This document shows positions 31,958-39,826 of a stretch of 64,000 bases of DNA, piece by piece. The DNA is from Bacteroidota bacterium. GTDB taxonomy: Bacteria; Bacteroidota; Bacteroidia; Chitinophagales; Chitinophagaceae. Position 1 is the stretch's first letter; the number at the start of each line of letters is the position of its first letter. A program made the translations under genes and the position numbers. The notes beneath the pieces are model-generated. The model had not been told where the DNA came from, made no database searches, and was given only the letters and a program-made list of their open reading frames with translations. The stretch lies in NCBI GenBank assembly GCA_005798905.1, contig SYIK01000005.1:124001-188000 (forward strand), given 5' to 3'.

Positions 31958-33157
31958 TTTGCCTGCAGCAAAATTGCTCAGATATTGAAAGTGTGGCGTT
32001 AGCTTTCCATTCTTTGTAATCGTTGCTCTATCGAGGATTGGCGATCCATTCGTAACTAAATCTTCCAAAATATATTTAATAAACTGCTCACCAAAATATC
32101 GGCTTGCATCTCGCGGCAATTCATTAGGCAAATTGCCCACCGCCATAATATCGACTGATGAATTGAGATAAGGATTAGTCTTTTCAAAACTTATTTTATC
32201 TACACCGTAAATAGGATTTTCAATTGTTTGATCGCCTAAATTTATTGGCACTGAACCACCAGCATCATCCGTAATATCTGCAATTGTTTGAATTGCAAAA
32301 TCGTTCGAAGCAACGATGTCCTTTTCAAAAAGACGCGGAACATTTTTATCCCAATAAATTCCATTGAGTAAAATATCTGTTTGTTTTATGTAGGGCATAA
32401 ATTTACATCGATACAGTTCTGGTTTTTCGTGAAATTCCTGCCGATTGTATTTTTTAGAGATGGAATTCTCATACAAATCAGCACCTTTCAATTGTGTATA
32501 AATGGGATAAGTAAATGTTTTACTTAAATAATCATATGGTTCAACTTCTGTAATTCCCATTAAATTCATAATCTCTAAAATCCCATGTGCCACTCTTCCC
32601 GATCCGGTTACAGCAATTTTTACATTCGGAATTTTCAACCCAAAATAAGTGTGTATTAATTCCTGTAAATTTTTCTGTTTGTAAACTCTATCCAACTTAA
32701 ACTTTTCAGTTCTGTTTCCGTAAGCCATCATTGCATTGTGTGCGCCTACGACTCCTGCAAAAAAACCAAACCCAATTACTCGCTGACCATCTTCGTGTTC
32801 AAAACATTCATAGTCAATTAAAGAAATATTTTTTTCAAGTACTGTTTGTAGTAATTTTTGATTACTCTTCTGCTGCTTTTTAGTATGTGAAAAAAATAAG
32901 TAAGTTTTTTTCGGTAATAATAGATTTACAGGAACTTCTTTAATCCCCAATAGAATATCACAATCACTTAAATCTTCTCTAAGTTCCACTCCCGCTGCTT
33001 TGTATTCCTTATCTGAAAAACATCTATTTTCTGAAGGCTGTGCAATAATTTGTACATCATCTCTGTTTTTATGAACCCATTTGCATTGATCCGGCGTTAA
33101 TGCAACACGATTATCTGCTGGAATTTTTCCTTCTTTTATAAGCCCTATTTTTTTCAT
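31952..33157 (-). CDS. NAD(P)-dependent oxidoreductase of the saccharopine dehydrogenase / LOR-SDH, AlaDH-PNT N-domain type
   Basis: MKKIGLIKEGKIPADNRVALTPDQCKWV, GVVGAHNAMMAYGNRT, KIAVTGSGRVAHGILEIMNLMGI, IADITDDAGGSVP; start reassigned to internal Met. Confidence 0.82.
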   Translation of the reverse strand: MKKIGLIKEGKIPADNRVALTPDQCKWVHKNRDDVQIIAQPSENRCFSDKEYKAAGVELREDLSDCDILLGIKEVPVNLLLPKKTYLFFSHTKKQQKSNQKLLQTVLEKNISLIDYECFEHEDGQRVIGFGFFAGVVGAHNAMMAYGNRTEKFKLDRVYKQKNLQELIHTYFGLKIPNVKIAVTGSGRVAHGILEIMNLMGITEVEPYDYLSKTFTYPIYTQLKGADLYENSISKKYNRQEFHEKPELYRCKFMPYIKQTDILLNGIYWDKNVPRLFEKDIVASNDFAIQTIADITDDAGGSVPINLGDQTIENPIYGVDKISFEKTNPYLNSSVDIMAVGNLPNELPRDASRYFGEQFIKYILEDLVTNGSPILDRATITKNGKLTPHFQYLSNFAAGKL

Positions 33158-33178
33158 AAGCGTACATTTGCAGACAGA

Positions 33179-33186
33179 CAAATATA
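33179..33186 (-). promoter_or_regulatory. -7 box TATATTTG for the oxidoreductase gene
   Basis: CAAATATA on plus strand, 22 nt upstream of the reassigned start. Confidence 0.35.
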
Positions 33187-33213
33187 ATTTTAAAAAAATC
33201 TATAAAGTATAAA

Positions 33214-33717
33214 ATGAATTATTTTGAACTTTTCGAAATTCCTATTCAATTACAAATAGAGCAAAAATTTCTTCCACATAAATATTTTGAATTAAGTAAA
33301 AAATTTCATCCTGATTACTTTATCAATCAATCATCAGAAATCCAAGAATCTATTTTAGAAAAATCAGCCGCTTTAAATAAAGGATTTAATATTTTCAAAA
33401 ACCCATTAGAAACCATTAAATATCTCTTACAACTGAAAGGGTTATTGGTTGAAGAAGAAAAATATGAACTCCCTCCTATTTTTTTATTGCAAGTAATGGA
33501 CATAAATGAACAAATTGAAATAGCAGCCAATGAGGATAATAATTGGCAAATAGCACTCCATAATTTAGAAAATGAAATTTATAACCCTGTTAAAGAAATT
33601 ATAGAAAATTATAAAGATGGTATTTCTACCGAAAAAGAATTGTTGCAAGTGAAAGATTATTATTTCAAAAAAAAATACTTACAACGAATTCAACAACAAT
33701 TAAACAGATTGCTGTAA
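33214..33717 (+). CDS. hscB: Fe-S cluster co-chaperone HscB
   Basis: J-domain YFELSKKFHPDYF plus C-terminal HSCB helical bundle. Confidence 0.88.
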   Translation: MNYFELFEIPIQLQIEQKFLPHKYFELSKKFHPDYFINQSSEIQESILEKSAALNKGFNIFKNPLETIKYLLQLKGLLVEEEKYELPPIFLLQVMDINEQIEIAANEDNNWQIALHNLENEIYNPVKEIIENYKDGISTEKELLQVKDYYFKKKYLQRIQQQLNRLL

Positions 33718-33732
33718 TATTGCACCCCTTTA

Positions 33733-33816
33733 GCCCGGGTGGCGGAATTGGTAGACGCAGCAGACTCAAAATCTGCCGTTCGCAAGGATGTGCTGGTTCG
33801 ATTCCAGTCTCGGGCA
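33733..33816 (+). tRNA. tRNA-Leu (anticodon CAA)
   Basis: GCCCGGG...CTCGGGC acceptor, anticodon arm GCAGA-CTCAAAA-TCTGC, long variable arm, T-arm GGTTCGATTCC. Confidence 0.95.
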
Positions 33817-33830
33817 CTTTGTAATATTTT

Positions 33831-33860
33831 AGACAATTCTTCGAAGAATTGTCTTTTTTA
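33831..33860 (+). terminator. Terminator after tRNA-Leu
   Basis: Perfect palindrome AGACAATTCTTCGAAGAATTGTCT then TTTTATTTT. Confidence 0.85.
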
Positions 33861-33967
33861 TTTTCCGTTGAAGTACTTATCAGTAAAGGGATTGCAGAGA
33901 AAATATATTAACATCTTGTTTCATCCAACAATTTCATCTCTCTCAGTTGTAGCTGTCGCATCGTATT

Positions 33968-34411
33968 TTATTCTTTTTTTGAGGATAATACAATCCCTTC
34001 TTTTGCTGTTTCCTTTACCAAATCAGCGATAGTCCTGTTTTCAAACATGGAAATTAATTTTGGTTTTATATGCTTGTATTGTGAATGCAAAGGGCATGGC
34101 CTCTTTTCCGAACAATCACTTAATCCTAAAATGCAAGTATTTAACCACTCGCATCCTCCAATTGCATTGAGAATGCTGCTAATTGGAAACATCTTAGCTT
34201 CATCTGTTATATAAAAGCCTCCATTAGGCCCCCTGACTGATTGAACAATACCGACTCCCGTAGTAAGTTGTTGAAGAATTTTTGCTGTATAGGCTTGAGG
34301 AGACCCTATTGCTTTTGCAATTTCTTTTAAACTCATTTTCTTTTTCTCAGTACTTTTTTGTGCAATTAACATTACTGCCCTCAAAGCATATTCTGCAGAT
34401 TTAGATAACAT
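33968..34411 (-). CDS. Rrf2-family Fe-S transcriptional regulator (NsrR/IscR-like)
   Basis: MLSKSAEYALRAVMLIAQKS, GIVQSVRGPNGGF, cysteines in CEWLNTCILGLSDCSEKRPCPLH. Confidence 0.92.
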   Translation of the reverse strand: MLSKSAEYALRAVMLIAQKSTEKKKMSLKEIAKAIGSPQAYTAKILQQLTTGVGIVQSVRGPNGGFYITDEAKMFPISSILNAIGGCEWLNTCILGLSDCSEKRPCPLHSQYKHIKPKLISMFENRTIADLVKETAKEGIVLSSKKE

Positions 34412-34416
34412 ATACT

Positions 34417-34436
34417 ACTTATATTTTTATACAAGT
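34417..34436. promoter_or_regulatory. Imperfect inverted repeat ACTTATATTTTTATACAAGT directly upstream of the Rrf2 start; possible operator
   Basis: ACTT...AAGT arms with AT-rich core in the queD-rrf2 gap. Confidence 0.3.
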
Positions 34437-34876
34437 TAAACCAAAGAATTGGAATACCACTCTGCATATGAATCGTGTGTTTCGAAAATTTTTAGGTTTT
34501 CTAATTTAATATACTCAGGTAGCGTAGCTATCAGTTTATTTTTTATAAAAATTAAAATATTTTCTGCAGTTGGTTCTATTTCCCAAATTATCAGGTTTTC
34601 TATTGTTTGTATTTCTGAATGTTCGGAAAGAAAACGAGATGATAAAATTATTTTATGATCAAGCAATTCTGTTATAGAAGCGTAAATCAGCTTCTTTAAT
34701 TCTTTGAAGTCTACCTCAAAGCCTGGATAAAGAAGAAAGTCATCGACAGTTACATTTCGACCTGTTACTGTAACATGTAATTCATAGGAATGCCCATGAA
34801 TGTTTCTGCAGTCCCCTGGATAATCAGCAATAGCATGAGCCATTTCAAATCGAACAACTTTAGTTATATGAATCAT
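34436..34876 (-). CDS. queD: 6-carboxytetrahydropterin synthase / 6-pyruvoyl-tetrahydropterin synthase family (QueD-like)
   Basis: RFEMAHAIADYPGDCRNIHGHSYELHVTVTG (CxxxHGH Zn/catalytic motif), ENLKIFETHDSYAEWY. Confidence 0.9.
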   Translation of the reverse strand: MIHITKVVRFEMAHAIADYPGDCRNIHGHSYELHVTVTGRNVTVDDFLLYPGFEVDFKELKKLIYASITELLDHKIILSSRFLSEHSEIQTIENLIIWEIEPTAENILIFIKNKLIATLPEYIKLENLKIFETHDSYAEWYSNSLV

Positions 34877-34903
34877 TTTTTTCTGTTAATTTGCAAAAAA
34901 AGA

Positions 34904-34934
34904 CAAATATATCCACAATCTATTACCTTCACAA
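34904..34934 (-). promoter_or_regulatory. Predicted promoter for queD-rrf2: TTG-N20-TATATTTG
   Basis: Reverse-strand -7 TATATTTG (34904-34911) and -33 TTG (34932-34934), overlapping the 5' UTR of the divergent nod-like gene. Confidence 0.45.
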
Positions 34935-34950
34935 AAAACAATTCCACACT

Positions 34951-37233
34951 ATGTCTACACACAATGTACTTAGCTATCTTCTTAATCCAAAAAAATGGTG
35001 GCTTCCTCTGCTAATAATATTTTTGATTAGCTTATTTGGTGTATCTATGATAGGAATTCATACATATACAGAGGCTCCACCCATTGCAACATTTGTAGAC
35101 AATAAAAACAAAATTGTATTTTCTAAAGAAGATATTTTAAAAGGGCAAGCAACATTCCAACAATCTGCATTAATGGAGTATGGCAGTTTCTTTGGCGATG
35201 GTGCCTATCGTGGCCCAGATTTTACAGCCGAAGCATTACACCAAGTTGCATTATATATGAATTCTTTTTATGAACAAGGAATAGTAACGAGCGATAGTGA
35301 GAAAGATTTGAAACAAAAAGGTGTTGCAGAAAAAGTAAAAAATGAACTCAAAAGAAATCTTTATAACAAAAAAAACAATCAGGTTTTATTAAGTGAGGGT
35401 CAGTCCTATGCAGCAAATTCATTGATACACTACTACAATACTAAGTTTACACAAAGCGACTCCGCTTCTTCTTACCAATCAATTAGATACATCAAGGATA
35501 GTGCTCAAATTAGAGCACTATCCGCTTTTTTTTTCTGGGGAGCTTGGGTTTGCGGCGTGGAAAGACCAGGAGAAAGCTACAGCTATACGCATAACTGGCC
35601 CTTTGATCCGCAAGCTGGTAATACCCCAACTTCTGCTATTATTTTATGGAGTATTTTGGGAATGTTTGGTTTAATATTAGGGCTCGGACTCGTGCTTTAC
35701 TATCACGGTAAATTAGAAAAGCTGAATAATGAAACTTACACAAGTAATGCACAGTCCTTTATGACAACCGAAGAGGTCTCCAATTTTACACCCTCTGCTA
35801 TACAAAAAGCAACATTTAAATATTTTTTTACTGCCATTTGGCTTTTTGCACTTCAAGTATTGTCAGGCATTTTGACGGTACATGATTTTGTTGGAATTGT
35901 TAATTGGTTTGGATATGACCTATCGGAATTATTACCCATTACCATCACTAGAAGCTGGCATGTGCAACTTTCCATTATCTGGATTTCGGCTTGTTGGATT
36001 GGAGGCTCTTTTTTCATGATGTCCTTAGTTTCTCCGAAACAGTCAGCAGCTCAATTAAAATTAGTAAACACTATCTATTGGCTAACCGTTTTATTGGTGG
36101 CAGGCTCCTTAGCTGGAATTCTATTAGGCCCCCTTGGCTATTTAGGTAAATATTGGTATTGGGCCGGGCATCAAGGTTGGGAATTTGTTGAGCCTGGTAA
36201 AATTTGGCAGATTTTGCTTGGCTTTATTTTCATTTTATGGGCGATTACTCTATACAGAGGAGTGAAACCAATTTTGAAACTTAACCAACCATGGGCTTTG
36301 CCTAACTGGCTTATCTATTCTACTTTTAGCATCATCCTATTACTTTCCTCGGGATTTGCTTTTACACCAACTACAAACTTTGTCATTGCCGATTTTTGGA
36401 GATGGATGGTAGTTCATATGTGGGCAGAAGCATTTTTTGAAGTCTTTACTACTGTGCTTATTGGATTCTTCATGGTGATGATGGGATTGGTAAATAAACA
36501 GGCGGCTATTCGAGTAATTTATTTGGCAACATTATTGTTTTTAGGATCTGGATTATTGGGTATTTCGCATAATTTTTATTGGAATGCAAAACCTGTTTTT
36601 ACCATGGCATTAGGAAGCGTCTTTTCTACCTTGCAGGTTGTTCCCTTAGTGTTGCTCACTTTGGAAGCTTGGAGATTCAGTAAATTACCTAAAGCATTGG
36701 AATCTGCAAATGAGCATGTAACTCCCAAAAGTAAATTTGGATTTAAAGAGGTTTTCCTTTTTTTAATTGCAGTCAATTTTTGGAATTTCTTTGGTGCGGG
36801 AGTGCTGGGCTTTATTATTAACCTCCCTATTGCAAACTATTTTGAACATGGCACTTATTTAACAGTTAACCATGGACATGCTGCATTGATGGGTGTATAC
36901 GGAAATCTTGCAATTGCAGCAGCTTTATTTTGTAGTCAACTACTAATCAAGAAAGCATGGTGGCATTCGCAAGTTGTCAAAATTGTATTTTGGTCTATTA
37001 ATTTAGGTTTATTGCTTATGATATTTCTTGACCTTTTCCCTGTCGGAGTATATCAATTTCAACAAACAGCTGAAAAGGGACTGTGGTATTCTAGAAGCAG
37101 CGCATTTACTGACAGTATTGAATTTCAATCTTTGACTTGGCTTAGAATAATTGGAGGTTCAATTTTTACCATTGGAGGAGTAGTTCTTCTTACTTGGTTT
37201 TTTACAAGTAGGGCCAACAAATTAAAAAACTAA
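34951..37233 (+). CDS. nod: Putative nitric oxide dismutase (Nod), qNOR/NorZ-family heme-copper oxidase with Nod-diagnostic substitutions
   Basis: qNOR architecture (degenerate N-terminal cytochrome-like domain plus about 12-14 TM NorB domain, NHGHAALMGVYGN heme ligands), but SHNFYW instead of xHHxYW, FSTLQVVPL instead of FSALEVVPL, LTVHDFVGIVNW and WLRIIGG in place of quinol-site residues. Confidence 0.82.
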   Translation: MSTHNVLSYLLNPKKWWLPLLIIFLISLFGVSMIGIHTYTEAPPIATFVDNKNKIVFSKEDILKGQATFQQSALMEYGSFFGDGAYRGPDFTAEALHQVALYMNSFYEQGIVTSDSEKDLKQKGVAEKVKNELKRNLYNKKNNQVLLSEGQSYAANSLIHYYNTKFTQSDSASSYQSIRYIKDSAQIRALSAFFFWGAWVCGVERPGESYSYTHNWPFDPQAGNTPTSAIILWSILGMFGLILGLGLVLYYHGKLEKLNNETYTSNAQSFMTTEEVSNFTPSAIQKATFKYFFTAIWLFALQVLSGILTVHDFVGIVNWFGYDLSELLPITITRSWHVQLSIIWISACWIGGSFFMMSLVSPKQSAAQLKLVNTIYWLTVLLVAGSLAGILLGPLGYLGKYWYWAGHQGWEFVEPGKIWQILLGFIFILWAITLYRGVKPILKLNQPWALPNWLIYSTFSIILLLSSGFAFTPTTNFVIADFWRWMVVHMWAEAFFEVFTTVLIGFFMVMMGLVNKQAAIRVIYLATLLFLGSGLLGISHNFYWNAKPVFTMALGSVFSTLQVVPLVLLTLEAWRFSKLPKALESANEHVTPKSKFGFKEVFLFLIAVNFWNFFGAGVLGFIINLPIANYFEHGTYLTVNHGHAALMGVYGNLAIAAALFCSQLLIKKAWWHSQVVKIVFWSINLGLLLMIFLDLFPVGVYQFQQTAEKGLWYSRSSAFTDSIEFQSLTWLRIIGGSIFTIGGVVLLTWFFTSRANKLKN

Positions 37234-37367
37234 TATTATTCTCAAAATTGATGATTTTTAAAAATTACTACAGCTATTTAGGGATCTATGACAATTTTTC
37301 CCAACAATAATTTAGTCAAAAAAGTATAGTTGAAAAATCTATTTTTGCGAGAGTAATTAAATACGCA

Positions 37368-38960
37368 ATGAAAAATTTGATAGTAATTCGTCAACAACGA
37401 CTCGAAAAAATATTTGAAGGTGGCGGTAAAAAAGCAGCAACAAAACAAAAAGAAAAAAACAAACTAACTCCAAGAGAAAGAATTGCTTATTTAATTGACA
37501 AAAACAAACCCTTCGTTGAAATTGGCGCATTCGCTGGCTTTGAAATGTATGCAGAAGAAGGTGGTTGCCCGGCCGGAGGAACCGTGGGTGGTATTGGTTA
37601 TATTTCTGACAGGCAATGCATGATTGTTGCAAACGACCAAACCGTAAAAGCAGGTGCTTGGTTTCCTATAACCGGAAAGAAAAATTTACGGCTACAAGAA
37701 ATTGCAATGGAAAATAATTTACCAGTAATTTATTTAGTTGACAGTGCCGGCGTTTATCTTCCACTGCAAGATGAAATTTTTCCAGATAAAGAACATTTTG
37801 GTCGTGTGTTTCGCAACAATGCAAAAATGAGTGCCATGGGAATTACGCAAATTGCAGCGGTGATGGGCCCCTGTGTTGCAGGTGGAGCATACTTACCAAT
37901 AATGAGCGACGAAACATTAATGGTTGAAGGAAATGGATCTATTTTTTTAGCCGGTCCCTATCTTGTAAAAGCTGCAATTGGCGAAGATGCAACTATTGAA
38001 ACATTGGGTGGTGCAGAAACACACACTGAAATTTCTGGCATTGCCGATTATAAATTTAAGACCGAACAAGAATGTATGGATCATATTAAAAAAATGATTT
38101 CTTTGTTAGGAAAAAATGAAAAAGCAGGATTTAATCGGATTGATTCAATTGCTCCAAAAAAAGAGGAGAAAGATCTACTTCATCTTTTACCGCAAGATGG
38201 AAAACCTTACGATGTAATGGAAATTATTGAACGCATTGTAGACAATTCTGAATTTGAAGAATTTAAAAAAGAGTATGGCAAAACTATTGTTTGCGGCTAC
38301 GGACGAATTGATGGTTGGGCAGTTGGGATTGTTGCCAATCAACGAAAATTGGTAAAATCGAAAAAAGGGGAATTACAAATGGGCGGCGTCATTTATAATG
38401 ACAGTGCTGATAAATCTGCTCGCTTTATATTAAACTGTAATCAGAAAAAAATTCCTTTGATTTTTTTACAAGATGTAACAGGCTTTATGGTTGGCAGTAG
38501 AAGTGAACATTCGGGAATTATTAAAGATGGCGCAAAAATGGTAAATGCAGTTGCTAACTCAATCGTTCCAAAGATTACAATTATTTTGGGTAATTCCTAT
38601 GGTGCAGGCAATTATGCTATGTGTGGTAAAGCATACGACCCTCGATTTATTTATGCTTGGCCCACAGCAAAAATTGCTGTAATGGGTGGCGATCAAGCGG
38701 CAAAAACACTTTTGCAAATTCAAGTAAGTTCAATGAAAAATAAAGGACAAGAACTAAATAAAGAAGAAGAAAAAAAATTATTGAAATCAATTCAGGACAA
38801 ATATAATTCGCAATCATCACCCTACTATGCAGCCGCTCGTTTATGGATTGATGACATCATAAATCCTTTAAAAACTCGAACATTAATTAGTGAAGCAATT
38901 GCAGCTTCAGACAATAATCCATTTTTCAAAAAAATGCAAGTAGGTGTCTTTCAAGTTTAA
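37368..38960 (+). CDS. Acyl-CoA carboxylase carboxyltransferase (beta) subunit
   Basis: KNKLTPRERIAYLIDKNKPFVEIGAFA, GGTVGGIGYI, DSAGVYLPLQDEIFPDKEHFGRVFRN, FLQDVTGFMVGSRSEHSGIIKDGAKMVNAV. Confidence 0.94.
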   Translation: MKNLIVIRQQRLEKIFEGGGKKAATKQKEKNKLTPRERIAYLIDKNKPFVEIGAFAGFEMYAEEGGCPAGGTVGGIGYISDRQCMIVANDQTVKAGAWFPITGKKNLRLQEIAMENNLPVIYLVDSAGVYLPLQDEIFPDKEHFGRVFRNNAKMSAMGITQIAAVMGPCVAGGAYLPIMSDETLMVEGNGSIFLAGPYLVKAAIGEDATIETLGGAETHTEISGIADYKFKTEQECMDHIKKMISLLGKNEKAGFNRIDSIAPKKEEKDLLHLLPQDGKPYDVMEIIERIVDNSEFEEFKKEYGKTIVCGYGRIDGWAVGIVANQRKLVKSKKGELQMGGVIYNDSADKSARFILNCNQKKIPLIFLQDVTGFMVGSRSEHSGIIKDGAKMVNAVANSIVPKITIILGNSYGAGNYAMCGKAYDPRFIYAWPTAKIAVMGGDQAAKTLLQIQVSSMKNKGQELNKEEEKKLLKSIQDKYNSQSSPYYAAARLWIDDIINPLKTRTLISEAIAASDNNPFFKKMQVGVFQV

Positions 38961-39044
38961 TCAAAAAAAATGTTTAAAAAAAATATACGCTGATTAAAAA
39001 AAAATACTTATTTTCACTTTGTAATCAACACTATCTAAAAGCTT

Positions 39045-39779
39045 ATGAAAAAATACACGTTTTTTAATTTTATTTTAGTTGCTTTTTGTTCGTTTATATT
39101 GCTTCAATCTTGTAAAGATGATAGCTACTTACTAACACCTGCACCTATTCCCGATCAATCATTTGCAGAAGAATTTGACACTGCAACTTCTGCTTATAGT
39201 AGAGGATGGAGATGGATAAACAGAAGCGATGTTATTGGACGTCGTAATTGGCAAAACCCAACTACAATTCCTTTTGCTCCTTATTCTGGTGTAACGGGTA
39301 ATGGTTACCTTTATGCAGACTATCAATCTACTGCATCTGGAGCTGGTGTTATTAGTAATTGGGCAGTGTCTCCTTCTTTGATTTTGCAAAATGGAGATAA
39401 AATTATTTTTTACACTCGTTCTCAATTAGACGGGAATACCGATTGGGTAAATCGTATGCAAGTAAGAATAAATAAATACAATACCCTTAATTGCGGTGAT
39501 GGTGTAGATCCTGGAGATTTTACAATACCTCTTTTGGATATAAACCCTTTCTATTATGAATTCTTATTGAATGTATTTAATAACCCTGCAAGTCCACAAT
39601 ATGCACAAGTGCGTCAAGCATATCCGCATGTTTGGACAAGATTTGAGGCAACGGTTCAAGGGTTAACAGAACCAACCCGTGGTCGTTTTGCATTCCGTTA
39701 TTTTGTAGAAGAAGCTGGAAACAACGGCAGAGCAAATGCAATTGCAATTGACCAAGTAGTTTATGCAGGTAAAAAATAA
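39045..39779 (+). CDS. Choice-of-anchor J domain lipoprotein
   Basis: Lipobox ILLQSCKDD; EEFDTATSAYSRGWRWINRSDVIGRRNWQ..., ISNWAVSPSLILQNGDKIIFYTRS. Confidence 0.82.
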   Translation: MKKYTFFNFILVAFCSFILLQSCKDDSYLLTPAPIPDQSFAEEFDTATSAYSRGWRWINRSDVIGRRNWQNPTTIPFAPYSGVTGNGYLYADYQSTASGAGVISNWAVSPSLILQNGDKIIFYTRSQLDGNTDWVNRMQVRINKYNTLNCGDGVDPGDFTIPLLDINPFYYEFLLNVFNNPASPQYAQVRQAYPHVWTRFEATVQGLTEPTRGRFAFRYFVEEAGNNGRANAIAIDQVVYAGKK

Positions 39780-39826
39780 TTGAGAACTGAAAAATTAAAA
39801 ATTTTTGTTTATAATAAAAAGGCCTT

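Noticed and set aside
33733-33816. tRNA-Leu as an integrative-element att site
   Set aside because: No second copy of the tRNA 3' end and no adjacent integrase were found; kept only as a low-weight idea in the nod acquisition finding.
33739-34032. 97-aa ORF MAELVDAADSKSAVRKDVLVRFQSRAL...
   Set aside because: It is a translation of tRNA-Leu and its terminator, a classic spurious ORF.
34951-37233. Default annotation as nitric oxide reductase (norB/norZ)
   Set aside because: The active-site and quinol-site residues differ at the positions that define Nod; the family assignment is right but the function label is probably wrong.
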